Shown here: positions 1 through 6,710 of the stretch, piece after piece
Position numbering within the stretch: position 1 is the first letter of the stretch
Layout: every line of letters begins with the position of its first letter
Origin: Gammaproteobacteria bacterium UBA3532
GTDB taxonomy: Bacteria > Pseudomonadota > Gammaproteobacteria > Enterobacterales > UBA3532
DNA length: 12,518 nt
Direction: 5' to 3'
Assembly (NCBI GenBank): GCA_002376965.1
Contig: DFOV01000072.1
Span: 1-12,518, forward strand
Translations under genes and position numbers: made by a program
Notes under the pieces: generated by a model
Seen by the model: the letters and a program-made list of their open reading frames with translations, nothing else
Told to the model about the DNA's origin: nothing
Databases searched by the model: none

Positions 1-1020
1 GATGCGCAAGGTCGCAAGATGTCCAAGTCTGAGCGCAATGTGGTCGCGCCGTCTGAAATTACCAAATCTATGGGGGCTGACATACTTCGTTTGTACGTCG
101 CGTCGACGGATTATCGTGGGGAAATGACGGTTTCTAAAGAAATCTTCAAGCGTATCGCAGACAGCTATCGACGTATTAGAAATACCTCTCGTTTCTTGTT
201 AGCAAACCTTAATGGATTTAATCCTGAAACAGATATTGTTGCCGATGAAGAGCTTGTGGCACTTGATCGCTGGGCCATAAATAAGGCGCGTACACTGCAA
301 AAAGAAATTATCGAAGCATACGATAACTACCAGTTTCATGTTGTGTATCAGAAACTACAACATTTCTGCTCTATTGATCTCGGTAGTTTCTATTTAGATG
401 TCATCAAAGATCGCCAGTATACGGCGAAAACCGGATGCAATGCTCACCGTTCCTGCCAAACAGCTGTTTACCATATTGTGGAAGCAATGGCTCGTTGGAT
501 GGCACCGATTTTATCGTTTACAGCCGATGAGATCTGGCCTGAAATTCCAGGAGAGCGCGATGACATCGTCTTTACATCAAAGTGGTATGAGCTTCCAGAG
601 CTCTCGGAAGATAGTCTTGGTAATGCATACTGGGATGCTCTTTTGCCAATTCGCGACCAAGTAAATCGTGTTCTCGAGCAGAAACGTAAGGATAAAACCC
701 TTGGGGCTTCGCTCGAAGCCGAAGTTACTCTTTATGCAGATAAGGCGACCAGCGAGCTGCTAGCTAAGTTAGAAAATGAACTACGTTTTGTACTCATTAC
801 CTCACAGGCTGTCATTAAACCGCTTGAGGAAGCATCCGCTGATGCAGTGGACACCGAGCTGGATGGAGTAAAGGTGCTGGTCAAAGTATCCGAGCATGAA
901 AAATGCGAGCGCTGTTGGCACCGTATCGAAAGCGTAGGAAGTGATGAAAATCATCCAAGCCTGTGCGGTCGTTGCGTAACCAATATCGATGGTGACGGCG
1001 AAGTAAGGAAGTATGCGTAA
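1..1020 (+). CDS. ileS: Isoleucyl-tRNA synthetase, C-terminal part (5' end outside window)
   Basis: Class I aminoacyl-tRNA synthetase that charges tRNA-Ile in the cytoplasm; about the last 339 residues are present. The frame is open from base 1 and reads [10 protein letters not shown], so the first ATG (base 19) is internal: it is the Met of the KMSKS catalytic loop (bases 16-30). Then follow the stretch [18 protein letters not shown], the anticodon-binding helical domain ([32 protein letters not shown]) and a C-terminal zinc site with two CxxC pairs (Cys codons at 904, 913, 964, 973). The end GDGEVRKYA is typical of the bacterial enzyme. An oddity is Glu-Arg-Asn right after KMSKS, where the family normally has hydrophobic-Gly-Asn. 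The stop codon overlaps the lspA start by one base (TAATG). Identity is certain; only the upstream catalytic core is missing, because of the window edge. Confidence 0.97.
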   Translation, partial: DAQGRKMSKSERNVVAPSEITKSMGADILRLYVASTDYRGEMTVSKEIFKRIADSYRRIRNTSRFLLANLNGFNPETDIVADEELVALDRWAINKARTLQKEIIEAYDNYQFHVVYQKLQHFCSIDLGSFYLDVIKDRQYTAKTGCNAHRSCQTAVYHIVEAMARWMAPILSFTADEIWPEIPGERDDIVFTSKWYELPELSEDSLGNAYWDALLPIRDQVNRVLEQKRKDKTLGASLEAEVTLYADKATSELLAKLENELRFVLITSQAVIKPLEEASADAVDTELDGVKVLVKVSEHEKCERCWHRIESVGSDENHPSLCGRCVTNIDGDGEVRKYA

Positions 1021-1541
1021 TGGCTGAACAAAAGTCTCTAGGCGCGTTATACACGTTATGGATAGCAGTCGTGGTGTTTATAGTCGATCAGGCGACAAAG
1101 CTCTGGTCGGAGGCCGTATTAAAGGTTGAAGGTACTGTTATAGAAGTCGTGCCATTTTTTAACCTTAGACTGGCTTACAACAAAGGTGCGGCTTTTAGTT
1201 TTCTCGCTGATGCAGGTGGTTGGCAAAAGTGGTTTTTTGCGCTGATTGCGTTAGGCGTCAGCGTTATGCTTATTTTCTGGCTTAAAAAGCTACAGTCCAA
1301 CCAAAAACTACTGATGCTTGCCTACAACCTCATTCTTGCGGGTGCATTAGGAAACCTGTTTGATCGGCTGGCTTATGGTCATGTGATTGACTTTTTAGAC
1401 TTTTACTACGGCACCTATCATTGGCCCGCTTTTAATATTGCGGATGTTGGTATTTGTGTTGGAGCAGGGTTGCTGATCTTGGATGTTTTAATTTCGGATA
1501 GTTCATCAACTGAAGGGGAGGTGAAGCATGGCAATTCGTGA
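1020..1541 (+). CDS. lspA: Lipoprotein signal peptidase (signal peptidase II)
   Basis: Inner-membrane aspartyl protease that removes the signal peptide from diacylglyceryl-modified prolipoproteins, ahead of the Cys. The protein has 173 residues, the usual size. Four hydrophobic segments are visible (about residues 10-26, 70-88, 97-115 and 137-158). The family motifs are all present: VDQATK (22-27), NKGAAFSF (54-61), GNLFDR with catalytic Asp115, and FNIADV with catalytic Asp142. An AAGGAA ribosome site at 1005-1010 lies 9 bases before the ATG, inside the ileS end, and the 1-base overlap with ileS implies coupled translation. The 3' end overlaps fkpB by 14 bases. Start, length and motifs all agree. 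Confidence 0.97.
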   Translation: MAEQKSLGALYTLWIAVVVFIVDQATKLWSEAVLKVEGTVIEVVPFFNLRLAYNKGAAFSFLADAGGWQKWFFALIALGVSVMLIFWLKKLQSNQKLLMLAYNLILAGALGNLFDRLAYGHVIDFLDFYYGTYHWPAFNIADVGICVGAGLLILDVLISDSSSTEGEVKHGNS

Positions 1542-1971
1542 AGGCGACACCATTATATTTCACTTCTCATTATACCTTGAAGACGGTTCAGCTGCTGATA
1601 GCAGCAAGGTCGATAACAAGCCAGTAAAATCGATATTTGGTAATGGTGATTTTTCGGATGCGTTTTATAGAGAAATCGAAGCATGTCAACCCGGTCATAG
1701 TGTTGAGTTCGAATTAGAAGCGGATGATGCTTTTGGCCAGCCTAATCCCGACAGCATTCACTATATGGACAGGAGTAAATTTGATCCTGAGTTAACCCTT
1801 GACCCCGGCGTCATTATTGCCTTCCAAAATATGGCTGGCCAGCAAACACCGGGCATCATTCGCAGCATTGAAGGCGACTCGGTTAAAGTTGACTTTAACC
1901 ACCCATTGGCTGGCCACAAGGTCAAATTTAAGATAGAAATGCTCGAAATTCACGCAGCAGAGAGAACGTAA
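1528..1971 (+). CDS. fkpB: FKBP-type peptidyl-prolyl cis-trans isomerase (SlyD/FkpB type)
   Basis: Cytoplasmic prolyl isomerase/chaperone of the SlyD-like FKBP group, 147 residues, close to the usual length for FkpB (also called SlpA). The N-terminal FKBP strand region reads [16 protein letters not shown], followed by [19 protein letters not shown]. The insert-in-flap chaperone region spans about residues 72-118, and the family signature VDFNHPLAG is at 121-129. The histidine-rich metal-binding tail of SlyD is absent, which favours FkpB over SlyD. A strong ribosome site GGAGGTG (1517-1523) sits six bases before the ATG (counted from GGAGG), within the overlapping end of lspA. Position between lspA and ispH is a conserved arrangement in gammaproteobacteria. 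Its cellular substrate is not evident from the sequence. Confidence 0.94.
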   Translation: MAIREGDTIIFHFSLYLEDGSAADSSKVDNKPVKSIFGNGDFSDAFYREIEACQPGHSVEFELEADDAFGQPNPDSIHYMDRSKFDPELTLDPGVIIAFQNMAGQQTPGIIRSIEGDSVKVDFNHPLAGHKVKFKIEMLEIHAAERT

Positions 1972-1972
1972 T

Positions 1973-2908
1973 ATGGAATTAATGCTGGCAAATCCACGTG
2001 GTTTTTGTGCCGGGGTCGATCGTGCTATCGATATCGTCAATCGTGCGCTGGATATATTCGGAGCACCGGTCTATGTGAGACATGAAGTGGTTCATAATCG
2101 CTATGTCGTTGATGGGCTTCGTGACAAAGGGGCCATTTTTGTGGATGAGCTGGATGAGGTTCCAGACGACTGTATTGTGATTTTCAGTGCGCATGGTGTT
2201 TCCCAAGCCGTACAAAGCGAAGCAAAGCGGCGAGGATTAAAAGTATTCGATGCGACTTGTCCTCTAGTGACCAAAGTTCACATGGAGGTATCCAGAGCCA
2301 GCCGCCAGGGCGCTGAGTGCGTGCTTATTGGCCATCATGGTCACCCTGAAGTGGAAGGCACTATGGGACAATATGACAATGCCGAAGGTGGAATGTATCT
2401 GGTCGAAACACCACAAGATGTAGATAACCTGCTGCCAGTGGTAAAAAACCCACAAAACTTCTCATATGTCACTCAAACAACGTTGTCCGTTGATGATACC
2501 GCCGAAATCATTGACCGGTTGCGTCAGGTATTTTCAGATATCGAAGGCCCAAAGAAAGACGATATATGCTATGCGACGCAAAATCGTCAGGATGCGGTGA
2601 AGTCACTAGCCGAGCAATGCGAGGTTGTGCTAGTGGTCGGTTCAGTCAACTCATCCAACTCAAATCGCTTGCGCGAGCTGGCAGAAAAACGCGCTGCCAA
2701 GGCTTATCTCATTGATGGAGCTGAAGATATTCGACCCGAATGGTTTAGCGGTGCAAAAAGGGTTGGCATTACCGCCGGTGCTTCAGCGCCTGAGATTTTG
2801 GTGCAAAATGTTGTTGAAAGGTTAAATTCTTTGGGGGGGCAGCTCCCAGAAGAGCAACAAGGAATAGAAGAAAATATCGTTTTTGTATTGCCACCTGACT
2901 TACGTTAG
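1973..2908 (+). CDS. ispH: 4-hydroxy-3-methylbut-2-enyl diphosphate reductase
   Basis: Iron-sulphur enzyme (formerly LytB) of the last MEP-pathway step: it reduces HMBPP to IPP and DMAPP in the cytoplasm. It has 311 residues, near the E. coli length. The three cluster ligands are in place: Cys12 (GFCAGV), Cys96 ([11 protein letters not shown]) and Cys199 ([10 protein letters not shown]). The substrate-binding residues His41, His74 and His124 and catalytic Glu126 ([10 protein letters not shown]) are also present, as are GSVNSSNS and the ITAGASAPE segment. The start follows the fkpB stop by one base with only a weak purine-rich ribosome site, so it probably depends on coupling to fkpB. It ends the housekeeping operon; the next 144 bases are non-coding. 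Confidence 0.97.
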   Translation: MELMLANPRGFCAGVDRAIDIVNRALDIFGAPVYVRHEVVHNRYVVDGLRDKGAIFVDELDEVPDDCIVIFSAHGVSQAVQSEAKRRGLKVFDATCPLVTKVHMEVSRASRQGAECVLIGHHGHPEVEGTMGQYDNAEGGMYLVETPQDVDNLLPVVKNPQNFSYVTQTTLSVDDTAEIIDRLRQVFSDIEGPKKDDICYATQNRQDAVKSLAEQCEVVLVVGSVNSSNSNRLRELAEKRAAKAYLIDGAEDIRPEWFSGAKRVGITAGASAPEILVQNVVERLNSLGGQLPEEQQGIEENIVFVLPPDLR

Positions 2909-2925
2909 ATGATTCTGATACCTAC

Positions 2926-2964
2926 TGGCGTAAATGTCTTACATTCAAATAAGTGTTTACGCCA
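2926..2964 (+). terminator. Imperfect hairpin after ispH, possible terminator or attenuator
   Basis: A perfect 9-base inverted repeat, TGGCGTAAA (2926-2934) and TTTACGCCA (2956-2964), encloses 21 bases in which CTTA (2938-2941) can pair with TAAG (2950-2953), giving a long interrupted stem. It begins 17 bases after the ispH stop. No T-run follows on the + strand (the next bases are TTGGTCATATTT), so it is not a classical intrinsic terminator. It may end the ileS-ispH transcript weakly or protect its 3' end. Confidence 0.4.
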
Positions 2965-2993
2965 TTGGTCATATTTATTCTCTCCATTAGTAT
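2965..2993 (+). promoter_or_regulatory. Weak sigma-70-like promoter candidate upstream of the pilin cluster
   Basis: TTGGTC (2965-2970) and TAGTAT (2988-2993) are separated by 17 bases and lie about 60 bases before the first pilin gene. They match the -35 and -10 consensus at only 3 of 6 and 4 of 6 positions. A promoter is expected in this 144-base gap, but the assignment of these boxes is uncertain. I saw no AlgR-like site. Confidence 0.2.
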
Positions 2994-3052
2994 TGCCATA
3001 GTAACGAATTACTCATTACTAACACAGGAATTCAAGACTAAGGAGAGTCAAT

Positions 3053-3625
3053 ATGGAAAAGTCGTTATCGTTTAACAGATCTCAGCAAGGTGTAACATTA
3101 ATAGAGCTGGCTATCGTTGTGGCAATTCTGGCCATTGTTAGCAGTGTAGCTGTCCCAGCTTTTTCACATTTCTTCGAGCGTCAGCGCATATCAAATCAGG
3201 TTAACACCATATATTCGACACTGATGCTGGCTCAGTCAGAAGCCTACAAAATGAATACTACGGTTAGACTTTGTCCTTCCAGTCTTTCAGTCGATACCGA
3301 TCTAGCTGACATACAGTGCGCGACGTCTATTGCTAATAAAGTCGATTGGTCGAAGGGCTGGATTTTATGGGCAGATAAAGATCTTGGAGGTTATAAAGAC
3401 GTAGATGGAGAAGCGGAAATACTTAGAGTCTTTCAGGCAGAAGAAGGAGTGGAGGTCATCTGGAATAACAACGTTCAACCACAATATAAAGCAAATGGCT
3501 TAGGAGCGCAGGCCGGTTCATTTTTCATCTGCTCTGAAAGTGGGCTTTACGATAAGAGGTTAGTGGTGAATGTCGTTGGCAGGCCTTATGTTGTCGATCA
3601 TCCAGATGGGTGTACTAACGACTGA
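3053..3625 (+). CDS. fimT: GspH/FimT-family type IV minor pilin (first of two)
   Basis: Prepilin of 190 residues. The leader ends at Gly13, followed by VTLIELAIVVAILAIVSSVA with Glu at +5, so cleavage and N-methylation by prepilin peptidase PilD are expected; the helix anchors it in the inner membrane before assembly. The C-terminal part fits the GspH domain: a Trp-rich WSKGWILWADKD segment and ANGLG near the end. Four cysteines (74, 89, 160, 187) match those of the next gene. The start has a clear ribosome site (AAGGAGAG, 3039-3046 region) seven bases ahead. In related systems FimT/FimU pilins belong to the tip complex that primes pilus assembly, and some FimT proteins bind DNA during uptake. 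The basic GRxR motif described for DNA-binding FimT reads GRPY here. The symbol rests on gene order, since FimT and FimU are hard to separate by sequence. Confidence 0.85.
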   Translation: MEKSLSFNRSQQGVTLIELAIVVAILAIVSSVAVPAFSHFFERQRISNQVNTIYSTLMLAQSEAYKMNTTVRLCPSSLSVDTDLADIQCATSIANKVDWSKGWILWADKDLGGYKDVDGEAEILRVFQAEEGVEVIWNNNVQPQYKANGLGAQAGSFFICSESGLYDKRLVVNVVGRPYVVDHPDGCTND

Positions 3626-3762
3626 AGCATTAGATTGTTGATGTTTGCGAAAAAAAGGTCGCCGGTTGTCAATCCAATCAAGCCGCTTATCTATACTGCA
3701 TTGTGTATTGATCATTTAGGTATCATCATGAAACTGTGGTAGAGCTAGCCGGAGAAGTTGCC
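3626..3762. other. Non-coding gap between the two GspH-type pilin genes
   Basis: This is the only sizeable gap inside the pilin cluster. TTGTCA (3666-3671) and TATACT (3692-3697) resemble promoter boxes but are 20 bases apart, too far for a normal sigma-70 promoter. TATCAT (3721-3726) could also be a -10 box, without a good -35. No convincing terminator was found. A second promoter serving fimU onward is possible but not shown. Confidence 0.3.
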
Positions 3763-3765
3763 TTG
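3751..3765 (+). promoter_or_regulatory. Ribosome site and TTG codon that probably set the fimU-like start
   Basis: GGAG (3751-3754, within GGAGAAG) lies eight bases before TTG at 3763, the ideal spacing. The in-frame alternatives are weaker: GTG at 3736 has only AGGT 14 bases upstream, and ATG at 3802 has no purine-rich site and would leave a leader of just five residues. Confidence 0.5.
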
Positions 3766-4356
3766 TATAACTATAGAAAGTTTAACCATATTAAACCCCT
3801 AATGAGAAGCGACGGATTTTCGTTGGTCGAGCTGATGGTCGTCATCGCCATTGTTGCTATCGTCGCGTCAGTGGCCACCCCATCGTTTAGATCTGCCTTT
3901 GAACGAAAGCATGGTAGTGAAATGACCCAGTCAATCGGCTCCATGCTGATGGAAGCGCAGATGCATGCTACAAAAACCGCTCGAGATACATACGTTTGCC
4001 CCGTAGATATCGACAATGTCAAAGACGACTACTCAGATATAGACTGTTTAGCAGTAGATGAATGGAAGAAAGGGCTTATGGTTTGGCAAGATTCTGATAA
4101 CAATGGTTCGTTCTCGTTTGAAAACGACAAAATAATCAAAGTCTCTCAATCAATCGACTCTGACGGTTTAACAGTTACTTTCACCAAAAAAGGTGATGCA
4201 ACGTACCCTGGCTACGCAGCAAATGGTTTGGGTGTTAATAATCAGCCGGTTGGAGATTTTCTACTGTGTGATGATTCTGGCAACTATAAAGCGAAAATTG
4301 TTGCTGGCATCGGTCAGCCTTATACTATTGAAGAGGGGGTTACATGCGCACCTTAA
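3763..4356 (+). CDS. fimU: GspH/FimT-family type IV minor pilin (second, FimU-like)
   Basis: Prepilin, 197 residues from the chosen TTG start. The leader of 18 residues ends DG, then FSLVELMVVIAIVAIVASVA with Glu at +5, the prepilin peptidase site and membrane helix. The C-terminal domain resembles the first pilin gene: matching cysteines (79, 95, 169, 195), W..G...W.D.D (WKKGLMVWQDSD), ANGLG, and a Cys-x-x-Ser-Gly-x-Tyr segment. The two genes therefore look like paralogues. In Pseudomonas FimU joins PilV, PilW, PilX and PilE in the complex that starts pilus growth and links PilY1 to the fibre; that role is inferred here. The gene overlaps pilV by 13 bases. Start choice is uncertain: GTG 3736 (206 residues) and ATG 3802 (184 residues) are alternatives. 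Confidence 0.85.
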   Translation: MYNYRKFNHIKPLMRSDGFSLVELMVVIAIVAIVASVATPSFRSAFERKHGSEMTQSIGSMLMEAQMHATKTARDTYVCPVDIDNVKDDYSDIDCLAVDEWKKGLMVWQDSDNNGSFSFENDKIIKVSQSIDSDGLTVTFTKKGDATYPGYAANGLGVNNQPVGDFLLCDDSGNYKAKIVAGIGQPYTIEEGVTCAP

Positions 4357-4898
4357 ATAGAACAAAACTTTCTAATATACGGGGGTTTGCTCTCATCGAA
4401 GCGCTTATATCGCTACTAATACTAGCGGTTGGCTTGCTCGGTATTGCGGGCTTGCAGTCGGCTTCTATTCAGTCAAACCACAGCTCTTTCTTACGCTCAA
4501 CTGCCATGATGCTGGCTTATGAGTTGAATGATCGGATCAGAGCGACCTATTTTGTAGAAGATAACGCTACATTACGTGGTGACATTCCTTCTTATTTCTC
4601 CCTCACTAAAAATGACTCACCTGGCTCCAAACCAGACTGCATAGCCAACCCATGCATGGCAAAAGAGTTGGCAGAGTTTGAGCTATACCAGTGGTTAGAG
4701 CGCGTTGAAACAATACTCCCTTTAGGTGACGCAACCGTTACCGTCGAAGATGCACCAGGTAATGATTATGGTAACACTAAACCCAAACAGATCACTGTCG
4801 TGATCTTTTATAAAGAAGTGAGGGAGCTTGATCAAAATTCAGACGATCCCGATATCGGGGCCGAAGATGTGGCGTTGGAAGTGGTGACCGTATTATGA
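4344..4898 (+). CDS. pilV: Type IV minor pilin PilV
   Basis: Prepilin of 184 residues with cleavage expected after Gly14, then FALIEALISLLILAVGLLG, Glu at +5. The sequence through GLLGIAGLQSASIQSN is characteristic of PilV, as is the following helix MLAYELNDRIRA. In known systems PilV is part of the minor-pilin priming complex at the pilus tip and works in the inner membrane and periplasm before export. It overlaps the preceding pilin by 13 bases and has an AGAGGGGG ribosome site (4332-4339) four bases ahead of the ATG. Its stop overlaps the pilW start as ATGA, so the two are likely made in a coupled manner. Length is ordinary for the family. Confidence 0.92.
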   Translation: MRTLNRTKLSNIRGFALIEALISLLILAVGLLGIAGLQSASIQSNHSSFLRSTAMMLAYELNDRIRATYFVEDNATLRGDIPSYFSLTKNDSPGSKPDCIANPCMAKELAEFELYQWLERVETILPLGDATVTVEDAPGNDYGNTKPKQITVVIFYKEVRELDQNSDDPDIGAEDVALEVVTVL

Positions 4899-6043
4899 GC
4901 ATGCATACAGGTTTAAGATATTCAAATGGGCTTAAGTCTCCAATAGGGTTTAAGTACGCCAAAGGCGTGACCTTGATAGAGCTGATGGTCGGGCTAGGAC
5001 TAGGGCTCTTTATTATGCTCGGTGTTACACATATATACGCTAATTCATCTGCCGCGATGGGGATGCAAAAGCAGATTGCCAGGGTGCAAGAGCACGGGCG
5101 ACTGTCTGCAGAACACCTAAGTTACGAATTGCGCAATGCTGGCGGCGGTGGGTGTGCAATGCCCCAGATGAAAGTAGCTAATACAGTGGAATACTCTGAT
5201 AGTGGGAAGCCGTTAACAGCTGATTTTGCTTTTGGACTAACGGGTTATGAGCAAGGTGATGACAATCACCCGTCACCGGACGATACCTATGCGGCAAAGA
5301 CCGATGCTTTTAGAATAAGTGGCATGGACGTTAATGGCTCACTGACTGTGACCGATCACAACGTTAATGCGGCAACAATTCACACGAACCAAAATAGTGG
5401 GTACCCTGTCGGAACCCTTATGGCTATTGTTTCTGATGACTGTACCCAGATGGCTATTTTTGTTCAGACCCACAAGACGGGAGTTAATGTTAATCATGGC
5501 ACAGGAACAACTAATGCCCCATTCAAAAACTGCACTAAAGATATTGTCGGTAAAGCGACATATTGGCAAGCTGGTGATGGTGCTTATTATGATTGTTCTG
5601 TTGGGCCAAGCACAACTTTTGGTGGCCAGGCTCCTGCAAGCCCATTCGTGGGGGGATCGGTCGCCGAGTTTACCAGTTACTCTTACTATATTCGCGAATC
5701 AGCGACTTTGGCCGGCGTTCCGGCTTTATACAGAGCTTCAGCTGCTGGCGTTGAGCAGGAAATCGTTATCGGTGTTGAAGACATGCAGCTGACCTATGGC
5801 TGGGTGCCAAACGCTGGTGTTTCTGCTGTGCAGTTTTCTGATGCCAGCCTTATCCCCACTGACAGCTGGCCCAATGTATATAGTGTCAAGCTTGAACTGC
5901 TAGTCAGAGCAACCGAATCGTCTGGAACTGTACCAGATTATGAGTTGCAGTATAACGGTCAGACCCTGAAGTTTACTGATGGTATTTTGCGCAAGTCAGT
6001 CAGTCAGGTTGTTCATATTCGAAATCGAATTAAGTCGCGTTAA
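4895..6043 (+). CDS. pilW: Type IV minor pilin PilW
   Basis: Prepilin of 382 residues, the largest pilin in the cluster. The leader of 24 residues ends KG, followed by VTLIELMVGLGLGLFIMLGV with Glu at +5. Typical PilW features follow: RVQEHGRLSAEHLSYELRNAG then GGGGC (Cys87), and near the C-terminus EIVIGVEDMQLTYGW, the conserved PilW segment. Several other cysteines occur in the middle. In related bacteria PilW helps prime pilus assembly and present PilY1. Start overlaps pilV by four bases (ATGA) with only weak ribosome-site character, which fits translational coupling. A second in-frame ATG lies two codons downstream. Confidence 0.92.
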   Translation: MSMHTGLRYSNGLKSPIGFKYAKGVTLIELMVGLGLGLFIMLGVTHIYANSSAAMGMQKQIARVQEHGRLSAEHLSYELRNAGGGGCAMPQMKVANTVEYSDSGKPLTADFAFGLTGYEQGDDNHPSPDDTYAAKTDAFRISGMDVNGSLTVTDHNVNAATIHTNQNSGYPVGTLMAIVSDDCTQMAIFVQTHKTGVNVNHGTGTTNAPFKNCTKDIVGKATYWQAGDGAYYDCSVGPSTTFGGQAPASPFVGGSVAEFTSYSYYIRESATLAGVPALYRASAAGVEQEIVIGVEDMQLTYGWVPNAGVSAVQFSDASLIPTDSWPNVYSVKLELLVRATESSGTVPDYELQYNGQTLKFTDGILRKSVSQVVHIRNRIKSR

Positions 6044-6054
6044 GGAGTCTGCTA

Positions 6055-6687
6055 ATGCACATGATAAGAGTAAAAAGCCAAAAAGGCAGCACTTTGGTGG
6101 TTAGTATGATTTTGCTGGCTTTGATAACCATTGTGGGTATTTCATCGGTTAATATCTCCCAGTTCGAAGAGAGCATGACAGCTAATTACCGCCAACGCCA
6201 GATAGCATTCCAAATAGCTGAAGCTGGGCTATCTATGGCTGAAAGTATTGTCGACCACAAACTTAAAGAAATCCTTAAAGATAAAGCTAAGGGCGTTGAT
6301 GATCTTGAATCGTCATTTTTCTTGGAGTGTGACGGAGGCTATTGCCTAACTAGAAACCGAAAATCGGATGGTGTTGCTGGCCATGACTGTGAAAGACCTG
6401 CAGGCAGCATTCAGAAACCTTGGGAACAAGGCAATGTGTGGACCGACGACACCAAAGTGTATTCATTGTCTGTCGGATTAAATGGAATAGACTACCCTGT
6501 CAGGGTTTTATATGAATGGCGCTGCTTTGTGCCAAAGAACCTGGCAAACCATCCAGATATTAGTAACCCTGAATACCACAATATGGTGCACTGGGCACCG
6601 AACATTCGTACCACGGTATTAGCTATTGGGCCGAGCGACTCTATGGTTATGCTGCAATCATCCAAAAAAATTGAAGTTGACATTTGA
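6055..6687 (+). CDS. pilX: Type IV minor pilin PilX
   Basis: Short leader ending in Lys-Gly (residue 11), then STLVVSMILLALITIVGISS, a hydrophobic helix in the style of the PilX N-terminal domain, and the family segment RQRQIAFQIAEAGLSMAE. The +5 position is Val rather than Glu, unlike all other pilins in this window; PilX/GspK-type pilins often lack this Glu, which fits a subunit at the very tip. Cysteines occur in pairs (ECDGGYC, HDCERP). 210 residues. An AAGGAG ribosome site (6042-6047), overlapping the pilW stop, is seven bases ahead of the ATG. It lies directly before pilY1, the usual order. Function is inferred from family and context. Confidence 0.9.
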   Translation: MHMIRVKSQKGSTLVVSMILLALITIVGISSVNISQFEESMTANYRQRQIAFQIAEAGLSMAESIVDHKLKEILKDKAKGVDDLESSFFLECDGGYCLTRNRKSDGVAGHDCERPAGSIQKPWEQGNVWTDDTKVYSLSVGLNGIDYPVRVLYEWRCFVPKNLANHPDISNPEYHNMVHWAPNIRTTVLAIGPSDSMVMLQSSKKIEVDI

Positions 6688-6710
6688 TAACTCAAAAGAG
6701 GTGTTGGGTC

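Noticed and set aside
3000..3013. Short inverted repeat AGTAA-CGAA-TTACT upstream of the first pilin as an operator.
   Set aside because: Five A/T-rich pairs in an A/T-rich gap are expected by chance and match no operator I know.
3666..3697. TTGTCA and TATACT as an internal promoter before the second pilin.
   Set aside because: Each box fits the consensus well, but the 20-base spacing is outside the normal 16-18 range.
3641..3742. Small open frame of 33 codons starting at ATG 3641 in the gap before the second pilin.
   Set aside because: No ribosome site, no recognisable motif, and such a length arises easily by chance in a non-coding gap. It also overlaps the possible extended start of the next gene.
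6684..6710. Extended PilY1 start at TTG 6684, overlapping the pilX stop.
   Set aside because: The ATG at 6711 has a good ribosome site and begins a normal signal peptide; the extension would add nine residues, including a Cys and Trp, before it.
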